The notes beneath the pieces are model-generated. The model was not told where the DNA came from, searched no databases, and saw only the letters and a program-made list of their open reading frames with translations. Positions 1 through 8,695 of a stretch of DNA of 15,639 bases are shown here, piece after piece. This DNA is from Pseudomonadota bacterium. Its GTDB lineage: Bacteria > Pseudomonadota > Gammaproteobacteria > Steroidobacterales > Steroidobacteraceae. A program made the position numbers and the translations under genes. How positions within the stretch are numbered: the stretch's first letter is position 1; every line of letters begins with the position of its first letter. The DNA lies in NCBI GenBank assembly GCA_021838065.1, contig JAKCEJ010000032.1, positions 1-15,639 on the forward strand. The letters run 5' to 3'.

Positions 1-382
1 CCTCGGCCATATCGATCGCGTCGCGCTTCGCGCCGATCAGCTCGACGCCGAATTTCTCGAGCACGCCCTCGCGCACCAGATCGAGCGCGGTGTTGAGCGC
101 GGTCTGTCCTCCCATGGTCGGCAGCAGCGCATCGGGGCGCTCCTTCTCGATGATGCGCGCCACGGTGCGCCAGTTGACCGGCTCGATGTAGATCGCATCA
201 GCCATCTCCGGGTCGGTCATGATGGTGGCCGGATTGGAATTGACCAGCACCACCCGGTACCCCTCGGCGCGCAGCGCCTTGCAGGCCTGGGCGCCGGAGT
301 AATCGAACTCGCACGCCTGGCCGATCACGATCGGGCCGGCGCCAATGATGAGGATGCTCTTCAGGTCGCTGCGCTTGGGCAC
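1..382 (-). CDS. carB: Carbamoyl-phosphate synthase large subunit, N-terminal part (cut by window edge)
   Basis: CarB makes carbamoyl phosphate from bicarbonate, two ATP and ammonia delivered by CarA, feeding arginine and pyrimidine synthesis in the cytoplasm. About 127 N-terminal codons are present; the rest lies left of the window. The translation starts VPKRSDLKSILIIGAGPIVI and continues with EFDYSGAQACKALR, NSNPATIMTDPEMAD and LLPTMGGQTALN, all typical of the first pre-ATP-grasp segment. The start is GTG at 382: the only nearby ATG (387) is out of frame, and the family N-terminus (MPKR...) aligns exactly with this GTG. The gap to the carA stop is 16 nt, so the two genes are surely co-transcribed. 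No clear Shine-Dalgarno precedes it, so translation may be coupled to carA. Pseudomonas has an extra orf between carA and carB; here there is none. Confidence 0.97.
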   Translation of the reverse strand, partial: MPKRSDLKSILIIGAGPIVIGQACEFDYSGAQACKALRAEGYRVVLVNSNPATIMTDPEMADAIYIEPVNWRTVARIIEKERPDALLPTMGGQTALNTALDLVREGVLEKFGVELIGAKRDAIDMAE

Positions 383-398
383 GGCATCAGTCTCGACA

Positions 399-1604
399 TC
401 AACTGGAAACCGCAGGCTGGCGCGGCGGGCTCGCTGTCGCGGCCGGGCTCGCCCCCTGCGCCTGGCGCAACTGCGCCTGCAGGCGCCGCACCATCAGCTG
501 CACGAAGCGCTCGAAGAGCGGCTTGACGTCGTGCGGCCCGGGACTGGCCTCGGGGTGGCCCTGGAAGCCGAACACCGGCTGCTCGGCGAACGTGAGCCCC
601 TGCAGCGAGCCGTCAAAGAGCGAGCGGTGCGTGGCGTGCACGTTCGCGGGCAGCGTCGTCTCATCGACCGCGAAGCCGTGATTCTGGCTGGTGATGAGCA
701 CCCGGCCGGTCTCGAGCTCCTGCACCGGGTGGTTCGCGCCATGGTGGCCGAATTTCATTTTCACCGTGCTCGCGCCGCTGGCGAGCCCGAGGATCTGGTG
801 ACCGAGACAGATGCCGAACACCGGGATGTCGGTCTGCAGGAATTCCCGCACCGCCTCGATGGCGTACGTGCACGGCTCTGGATCGCCCGGGCCGTTGGAG
901 AGGAAAATCCCATCGGGCGCGAGCGCGAGCGCCTCCTCGGCGCTGGTTTCGGCCGGCACCACAGTCATGCGGCAGCCGAAATCGGCCAGCAGCCTGAGGA
1001 TGTTGCGCTTGATGCCGAAATCGTAGGCGACCACGTGCAGACGCTGATGCGAGCGCAGCGTGCGGGCAATCTCCGGCCAGACGCTGCCCTCGTTCCACTG
1101 GAAGGCACGGCGCGTGGTGACCACCTTGGCCAGATCCATGCCCTTTAAGCCCGGGAATTTGCGCGCCGCGATCACCGCGGCGGCGGCATCGGCCTTCTCG
1201 CCGGTCATGATGCAGCCCGGCTGCGCGCCCTGTTCGCGCAGGATGCGCGTCAGGCGGCGGGTGTCGATGCCAGCGACGGCGACGATGCGGCCGCGCTCGA
1301 GGAAAGCGCCGAGCGACTCACTGGCGCGCCAGTTGCTCCAGCGCGCAGGCAGATCGCGCACCACTAGGCCGGCGGCGTAGATCTGCGCGGACTCGAGGTC
1401 CTCGGGCGTCGTGCCGGTGTTGCCGATGTGCGGACAGGTGAGCGTGACAATCTGACGGGCATAGGACGGGTCGGTGAGAATCTCCTGGTAACCCGTCATC
1501 GCGGTGTTGAAAACGACCTCGCCCGTGGTGTTGCCCTTGGCACCAATCGACTGGCCGCGGAAGACGGTTCCATCCGCCAACGCCAGTACTGCCGGTACGC
1601 TCAC
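399..1604 (-). CDS. carA: Carbamoyl-phosphate synthase small subunit (glutamine amidotransferase)
   Basis: CarA hydrolyses glutamine and channels ammonia to CarB. With the GTG start at 1604 it has 401 residues, slightly over the usual ~380. The N-terminal domain shows LADGTVFRGQSIGA and FNTAMTGYQEILTDPSYARQ. The class I amidotransferase domain has LSNGPGDPE, the nucleophile Cys266 in FGICLGHQ, and His350/Glu352 in FQGHPEASPGPHD, so the triad is intact. The start is supported by GGAGG ten bases upstream and by alignment of SVPAVLALADGT with family N-termini; the frame stays open to 1889, but that extension is unlike CarA. An Ala/Gln/Pro-rich tail of about 30 residues follows the last conserved block. 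It is followed by carB after 16 nt and preceded by a 277-nt gap after dapB that looks regulatory. Confidence 0.97.
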   Translation of the reverse strand: MSVPAVLALADGTVFRGQSIGAKGNTTGEVVFNTAMTGYQEILTDPSYARQIVTLTCPHIGNTGTTPEDLESAQIYAAGLVVRDLPARWSNWRASESLGAFLERGRIVAVAGIDTRRLTRILREQGAQPGCIMTGEKADAAAAVIAARKFPGLKGMDLAKVVTTRRAFQWNEGSVWPEIARTLRSHQRLHVVAYDFGIKRNILRLLADFGCRMTVVPAETSAEEALALAPDGIFLSNGPGDPEPCTYAIEAVREFLQTDIPVFGICLGHQILGLASGASTVKMKFGHHGANHPVQELETGRVLITSQNHGFAVDETTLPANVHATHRSLFDGSLQGLTFAEQPVFGFQGHPEASPGPHDVKPLFERFVQLMVRRLQAQLRQAQGASPAATASPPRQPAVSS

Positions 1605-1710
1605 TTCGATGCATCCTCCCTCTTCAGATCGGCTCTCAACTATCAGCCGGCAGGCGAGTTGGGGCACGCCGCGCGGGGGGCTTTCGGACCGTGACCTGCA
1701 CATATACAAA

Positions 1711-1742
1711 GCGGGAGGAGTTCTGAGCGAACATCCTCCCGC
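1711..1742 (-). terminator. Hairpin with short T-run: terminator after dapB or attenuator in carA leader
   Basis: On the minus strand GCGGGAGGA pairs perfectly with TCCTCCCGC (9 bp). After a one-base bulge, GTTC pairs with GAAC around a GCTCA loop. The hairpin is followed directly by TTTGTATATG. It lies about 140 nt past the dapB stop and 107 nt before the carA start. If the TATACG element upstream is the carA -10, the hairpin would start about 20 nt into the transcript, a position that suits an attenuator. Confidence 0.5.
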
Positions 1743-1753
1743 CTTGCGTGGAC

Positions 1754-1783
1754 TAACCCGCACACGAATCGTATAACCCGCAC
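1754..1783. repeat. Exact 10-bp direct repeat, 20-bp period, upstream of carA
   Basis: TAACCCGCAC occurs at 1754-1763 and again at 1774-1783, start to start exactly 20 bp (about two helical turns). The second copy overlaps the candidate carA -10 hexamer (1770-1775). Same-face repeats over a promoter are typical of a regulator binding tandemly; the identity of any regulator is unknown. Confidence 0.4.
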
Positions 1784-1881
1784 GCGGATCGGGCGAAATT
1801 CTACGGTCGGCGGCTGCGAGTGTCCACGGAAAATTCGCCCGTTTTCGGCCCGGCAGCGGCGGCGGAAGACGCCGCAGAGAA

Positions 1882-2700
1882 CTATGCAAGCCGTTGATTA
1901 GAAAGCAAAATATCGCGCATGAAATACCGGCCCGCCCGCTGCTGCGCGAGCCAGAGCGCGGCCGTCAGAGCACCACGGGCGAAGACGTCGCGATCGCTCG
2001 CGCGGTGCCCCAGAACGAGTGTCTCGCCCGCCCCGAGAAAGCGCACGTCGTGCTCGCCGACCCCATCGCCGCCGCGCAGAACGGCGAAGCCGATCTGCCC
2101 GGCCGGACGCGCCCCGGTGCGCGCCGCGCCCGCGCCCGCGAGCGCCTCAGCGGCCGGCAGGCCGCGCCCCTCGCCCGCCGCCCGTGCCAGCGCCAGCGCG
2201 GTCCCGGAAGGCGCATCGCGCTTCATCCGGTGATGCGTCTCGAGAATCTCGATGTCGAACGCCTCCGGCAGGGCCCGCGCGGCGGTGCGCACCAGCTCGA
2301 CCAGCAGCGTGACGGCGAGGCTGGTATTCGGCGCCACGAGCAGCGGGATGTGGCGGGCGGCCTCGGCGAGCTGCGCCTCGATCTGTCCGGGGTAGCCCGT
2401 GACGCCGAGCAGCAGCGGCGTGCCTGCGCTGCGGCAGGCGGCCAGATTGGCCGCCGTGGCCTCGGGACGGGAAAAATCAATGGCGACATCGGCCGAGGCG
2501 AGTGCCGCAGGCAGATCGGCGCCCACCGCCACCCCAAGCGGCGCGGTGCCGGCGAGCTCGCCGGCATCACGGCCGAGCGCTGCGCTCGCGGCCGAGGCCA
2601 CCGCCCCCGTAATCGCCAGATCCGCGACCGAGCAGGCCGCCCGCAGCAGCGACTGGCCCATACGGCCGCTCGCTCCGATGATGACTACGCGTGTGGCCAT
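1882..2700 (-). CDS. dapB: 4-hydroxy-tetrahydrodipicolinate reductase
   Basis: DapB reduces 4-hydroxy-tetrahydrodipicolinate with NAD(P)H in the diaminopimelate/lysine pathway, which also supplies peptidoglycan. The protein has 272 residues, the normal length (E. coli 273). The Rossmann glycine motif GASGRMG is at residues 9-15, DFSRPEAT follows at about 75, and the catalytic signature ETHHRMKRDAPSGTA carries His156/His157 and Lys160. The C-terminal half has the usual IGFAVLRGGDGVGEHDVRF and LGHRASDRDVFARGAL. The ATG at 2700 is 9 nt after the dnaJ stop, so it probably shares the chaperone transcript. The Shine-Dalgarno is weak. The dnaJ-dapB-carA order is also found in Pseudomonas. Confidence 0.97.
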   Translation of the reverse strand: MATRVVIIGASGRMGQSLLRAACSVADLAITGAVASAASAALGRDAGELAGTAPLGVAVGADLPAALASADVAIDFSRPEATAANLAACRSAGTPLLLGVTGYPGQIEAQLAEAARHIPLLVAPNTSLAVTLLVELVRTAARALPEAFDIEILETHHRMKRDAPSGTALALARAAGEGRGLPAAEALAGAGAARTGARPAGQIGFAVLRGGDGVGEHDVRFLGAGETLVLGHRASDRDVFARGALTAALWLAQQRAGRYFMRDILLSNQRLA

Positions 2701-2709
2701 CGTGCGGGC

Positions 2710-3834
2710 TTATGCGCCGAAGAAGCGTCGAACGCCCTCGAAAAACCCCTTCTCACGCGGCGAGTGACGCGTACCGTCCTCGCGCAGTGATTCCTCGAGC
2801 TTACGGATCAGCTCGCGCTGCTCGCCCGAGAGGTGCACGGGCGTTTCGACCACGACCCGGCAGAACAGGTCCCCGCGCGAGCCGCCCCGCACCGGCTTGA
2901 CGCCCTTGTCGCGCAGGCGAAAGACGCGCCCGGACTGCGTCTCGACCGGGATCTTCAGCACCACGTTGCCGTTGAGCGTCGGCACTTCCAACGTGCCGCC
3001 GAGCGCGGCGGTCGCGAAACTCACCGGAACCTCGCAGGAGAGGTGCTCGCCGTCGCGCTCGAAGATCGCGTGCTCGCGCACGTGCACTTCGACATACAGG
3101 TCCCCGGGCGGCCCGCCGTTGCGTCCGGCCTCGCCTTCGCCGGCCAGGCGGATCCGATCGCCGCTGTCGACGCCGGGCGGGATTTTCACCGAGAGCTTGC
3201 GCGTGCGCCGCACGCGCCCCTGCCCGAAGCAGCCGTCGCACGGGTTGCGGATGATGGTACCGGCGCCGCGGCATTTGGGGCAGGTCTGCTGCAGCTGAAA
3301 GAAACCCTGGGAGATGCGCACCTGGCCGGTGCCGCCGCAGGTCTCGCAGGTCTGCGGGTTGCTGCCCTTGGCCGCCCCGCTGCCGTGACAGGTTTCGCAC
3401 TCGACCAGCTTCGGCACCTCGATCTCCACGGTGTGGCCGAACACGGCCTCATGCAGATCGAGCTCGAGCTCGTAGCGCAGATCGGCGCCGCGGAACACCT
3501 GCGCGTGAGCGCCGCGGCGCGCCGCGCCGAAGATATCGCCGAACACGTCCCCGAAAATATCGCCGAAGGCATCGGCCGCGCTGGCCCGCCCGCGCGCTCC
3601 GGCGGCAGCCGCCTCGACGCCGGCATGGCCGTACTGATCGTACGCGGCGCGCTTCTGCGCATCGGTGAGCACCTCGCAGGCCTCCTTGGCCTCCTTGAAG
3701 CGCTCCTCAGCCTCGTCGTCGCCCGGATTGCGGTCCGGGTGATATTTCATGGCGAGACGCCGATAGGCCTTCTTGATGTCCGCCTCGGTGGCCGTTTTCG
3801 GGACGTCGAGTACTTTGTAGTAGTCTTTTTTCAT
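2710..3834 (-). CDS. dnaJ: Chaperone DnaJ (Hsp40)
   Basis: DnaJ delivers unfolded clients to DnaK and stimulates its ATPase. All class A parts are present in 374 residues: the J domain with HPD at 32-34, a short Gly/Phe-type segment containing FGDIFGDVFGDIFG at about 90-103, and four zinc repeats CETCHGSG (146), CETCGGTG (163), CPKCRGAG (185) and CDGCFGQG (199). The C-terminal substrate-binding domains follow with IPPGVDSGDRIRLAGEGE. The ATG at 3834 has GAGG just upstream (short spacing). It lies 71 nt after the dnaK stop, with a perfect 12-bp hairpin in the gap, and 9 nt before dapB. The segment before the zinc finger is alanine-rich where many homologues are glycine-rich. Confidence 0.98.
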   Translation of the reverse strand: MKKDYYKVLDVPKTATEADIKKAYRRLAMKYHPDRNPGDDEAEERFKEAKEACEVLTDAQKRAAYDQYGHAGVEAAAAGARGRASAADAFGDIFGDVFGDIFGAARRGAHAQVFRGADLRYELELDLHEAVFGHTVEIEVPKLVECETCHGSGAAKGSNPQTCETCGGTGQVRISQGFFQLQQTCPKCRGAGTIIRNPCDGCFGQGRVRRTRKLSVKIPPGVDSGDRIRLAGEGEAGRNGGPPGDLYVEVHVREHAIFERDGEHLSCEVPVSFATAALGGTLEVPTLNGNVVLKIPVETQSGRVFRLRDKGVKPVRGGSRGDLFCRVVVETPVHLSGEQRELIRKLEESLREDGTRHSPREKGFFEGVRRFFGA

Positions 3835-3851
3835 GCGCCTCGCGCAGCTAA

Positions 3852-3878
3852 AGCGGGGTCCGCGGCGCGGACCCCGCT
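3852..3878 (-). terminator. Perfect 12-bp hairpin between dnaK and dnaJ
   Basis: AGCGGGGTCCGC and its exact complement flank a 3-nt loop. On the minus strand it is followed by TTTAGC, a T-run too short for a strong intrinsic terminator. The dnaJ Shine-Dalgarno begins about 10 nt further on. It may act as a partial terminator, an mRNA-stabilising stem or a processing site that sets the DnaK:DnaJ ratio; which one cannot be told from sequence. Confidence 0.55.
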
Positions 3879-3905
3879 CACTATAACGGCTCGGTCAAAC
3901 GTCGG

Positions 3906-5858
<1,953 letters not shown>

Positions 5859-5904
5859 GATGTGCTCCGCCGAAATCAGTGTCTTAGGGGTTCGCTGGGA
5901 GAGT

Positions 5905-5932
5905 TTCTGGGGGTACGCCCCGCCGATTCAAG
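5905..5932 (-). promoter_or_regulatory. Candidate sigma-32 (RpoH) promoter of dnaK
   Basis: On the minus strand, CTTGAAT (5932-5926), 13 nt, then CCCCAGAA (5912-5905). The E. coli RpoH consensus is CTTGAAA, 11-16 nt, CCCCATNT. Expected transcription start is about 40 nt before the dnaK ATG. The same -35 and the same spacer length occur before grpE. Confidence 0.75.
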
Positions 5933-5950
5933 GGCCGCCGGGACAATCCC

Positions 5951-6535
5951 CTAGGCGGGCGCCTTGGCCACGATCACCCGGGCCGGACGCAGCAGCCGCC
6001 CGTTGAGCTCGAAGCCGCTCTGCACGACCTGCAGCACCGTGTCCGGCGCGGCGGTGGCCGACTCCTGCGCCAGCATGGCCTCGTGGCGCGCCGGGTCGAA
6101 TGGCTCGCCGAGCGGCCGGATGGGCCTCACGCCGAGCTTCTCGAGCGCCTTGGCCAGCAGCTTCAGCGTCGCCTCCTGGCCCTGCTTGAGGCTGCTGAAG
6201 TCGCCCTCGCGCTGATCGGCGCTCTGAATCGCCAGCTCCAGGCTGTCCTGCACGGGCAGCAGCTCGGCGGCGAACTTCTCCAGCCCATAGCGGTTGGCCG
6301 CCTCGATATCGCGCTGGGCGCGCTTGCGCACGTTGTCGAGCTCGGCCACGGCGCGCAGGTACTGCTCCCGCTGCTCGCGCACGCGCTGCTCGGCCTGCGT
6401 GAGCGCCTCGCGAAGCTGCTCCAGCTCCGTCAGCGGCCCGCCCGCCTCCTCACCCGGGGCCTCGTCGGGTGTGCCCGCGCCTTCGGCGCCACGACGCTCG
6501 CGCGCCGGGCTGGCGCCGGCCTGATCAGTGCTCAT
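5951..6535 (-). CDS. grpE: Nucleotide exchange factor GrpE
   Basis: GrpE releases ADP from DnaK and so resets the Hsp70 cycle. From the ATG at 6535 it has 194 residues, a normal length. An acidic, Gly/Glu-rich disordered N-terminus (about 1-35) is followed by a long coiled coil (LTELEQLREALTQAEQRVRE through YLRAVAELDNVRKRAQRDIE). The conserved NRYGLEKFAAELLPVQDSLE follows, then a C-terminal beta domain with GEPFDPARHEAM and NGRLLRPARVIVAK. The frame is open 24 codons further, but the start at 6535 has AGAGGAA seven bases upstream and matches family N-termini. It sits 88 nt after hrcA, behind its own heat-shock promoter. Confidence 0.97.
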   Translation of the reverse strand: MSTDQAGASPARERRGAEGAGTPDEAPGEEAGGPLTELEQLREALTQAEQRVREQREQYLRAVAELDNVRKRAQRDIEAANRYGLEKFAAELLPVQDSLELAIQSADQREGDFSSLKQGQEATLKLLAKALEKLGVRPIRPLGEPFDPARHEAMLAQESATAAPDTVLQVVQSGFELNGRLLRPARVIVAKAPA

Positions 6536-6623
6536 CCGCGTTCCTCTTGCCGTTGTGTCGTCAAAAACCCAAACGTCACCGGCCGGCTCGCGCCGGGGCG
6601 CCGTCACGCAATCGGTGTGGGGA

Positions 6624-7685
<1,062 letters not shown>

Positions 7686-7738
7686 ATGATGAAGGGGCTG
7701 GTGCGCGTTTGCCGCCCGCGCGCAGCCGCTCGGGGCAA

Positions 7739-7765
7739 ACTATAGACACCGGGCGCGAGCGTCAA
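7739..7765 (-). promoter_or_regulatory. Candidate sigma-70 promoter of hrcA
   Basis: On the minus strand TTGACG (7765-7760) and TATAGT (7744-7739) are each five of six matches to consensus, but the 15-nt spacer is short. The predicted leader is about 45 nt. The -10 touches one arm of an inverted repeat (GTTTGCC at 7707-7713, GGCAAAC at 7734-7740). Confidence 0.5.
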
Positions 7766-7799
7766 GCAACCGCAGCGCCGTCCTGCTAGGATTTTCCGG

Positions 7800-8681
7800 A
7801 TGACCCCTCCCCGCATCTGCGCGCTGGTCGGCCGGTTCACGGATCCGCAGGTGGCCGAATCGGCCCAGGCGGCGCTCGCGCACCTCGCCGCGCGGGGCGT
7901 GACCGTACGGGTGGACGCCGCCGCGGCGCTCGCGGGCTGCCCCGGCGCAATCGGCGTGCCGCAAAGCGAGCTCGGCAGCGGCGCCGACCTGATGATCGCG
8001 GTCGGCGGTGACGGCACGCTCCTCTATGCGGCCGGTCTCGTCGCGCGCCACGGGGTGCCGCTGCTCGGCATCAACCGCGGCCGCCTCGGGTTTCTCACCG
8101 ACGTCATGCCGCAGGACATTCCCGAGTGCCTGGATGCGGCTCTGGCCGGGCGGCTCGATGCCGACGAGCGCCCGCTGCTGTCGGCCCGGCTGCATCAGGC
8201 CGGCGCTGCCGACCTCGAGTGCCTGGCGCTCAATGACGTGGTGCTGCAGAAGCTCGCCACGGGCCGCATGCTCGACTTCGAGACCCGCGTCGCGGGCCGA
8301 TACGTCAACACCCACGCCGGCGATGGCATCGTGGTGGCGACGGCCACCGGCTCGACTGCCTACGCGCTGTCGTGCGGCGGGCCGATCATCGAGCCGCAGC
8401 TCGACATCGTGGTGCTGGCCCCGATCTGTCCGCACACGCTCTCGGACCGCCCGATCGTGGTCTCGGGCCATTCGCTGATCGAGATCCGGCTGCTCGAGCG
8501 GCCCGACACGCGCGCGCAGGTGACCTGCGACGGCACGGTGCTCGGCACCTTCGCCCCCGGCGATCGCCTCGAGATCCGCCGCGCCGCCGAGCGCATCACG
8601 CTGCTGCATCCGCCGGGCCACGACTACTTCCGGCTGCTGCGCTCGAAGCTGCACTGGGGCCGCGGCGACCTCGAGCGCTGA
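7800..8681 (+). CDS. nadK: NAD kinase
   Basis: NadK phosphorylates NAD to NADP using ATP in the cytoplasm and is the only route to NADP. The protein has 293 residues, as in E. coli (292). Diagnostic motifs are GGDGT at 69-73, GINRGRLGFLTD at about 94-105, LNDVVLQK, and VATATGSTAYALSCGGPII around 180-198. The C-terminus has APICPHTLSDRPIVV. The ATG at 7800 has AGGA with an 8-nt spacing. It diverges from hrcA and is followed 14 nt later by recN, probably as a two-gene operon; the nadK-recN neighbourhood is also seen in enterics. No strong promoter was identified upstream. Confidence 0.97.
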   Translation: MTPPRICALVGRFTDPQVAESAQAALAHLAARGVTVRVDAAAALAGCPGAIGVPQSELGSGADLMIAVGGDGTLLYAAGLVARHGVPLLGINRGRLGFLTDVMPQDIPECLDAALAGRLDADERPLLSARLHQAGAADLECLALNDVVLQKLATGRMLDFETRVAGRYVNTHAGDGIVVATATGSTAYALSCGGPIIEPQLDIVVLAPICPHTLSDRPIVVSGHSLIEIRLLERPDTRAQVTCDGTVLGTFAPGDRLEIRRAAERITLLHPPGHDYFRLLRSKLHWGRGDLER

Positions 8682-8695
8682 AGCACCGCCGCGCC

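Larger units (their letters stand above)
1605..1881 (-). promoter_or_regulatory. dapB-carA intergenic region, probable carA leader
   Basis: This 277-nt stretch has no convincing gene. Read on the minus strand it holds a possible -10 (TATACG, plus 1770-1775) with a poor -35, an exact 10-bp direct repeat, a strong hairpin followed by TTTGTAT, and the carA Shine-Dalgarno GGAGG just before the GTG. A 32-codon ORF begins MFAQNSSRFVYV at the ATG inside the hairpin, but GGGAGG abuts that ATG with no spacing, so I do not call it. Pseudomonas aeruginosa carA is known to have an attenuated leader; a similar role here is inference. The same region could also hold the dapB transcript end. Confidence 0.45.

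Noticed and set aside
1680..1735. 32-codon leader ORF (MFAQNSSRFVYV...) before carA
   Set aside because: Its Shine-Dalgarno-like GGGAGG abuts the ATG with no spacing and lies in a hairpin. The peptide is not enriched in Arg or other control residues beyond what GC content gives.
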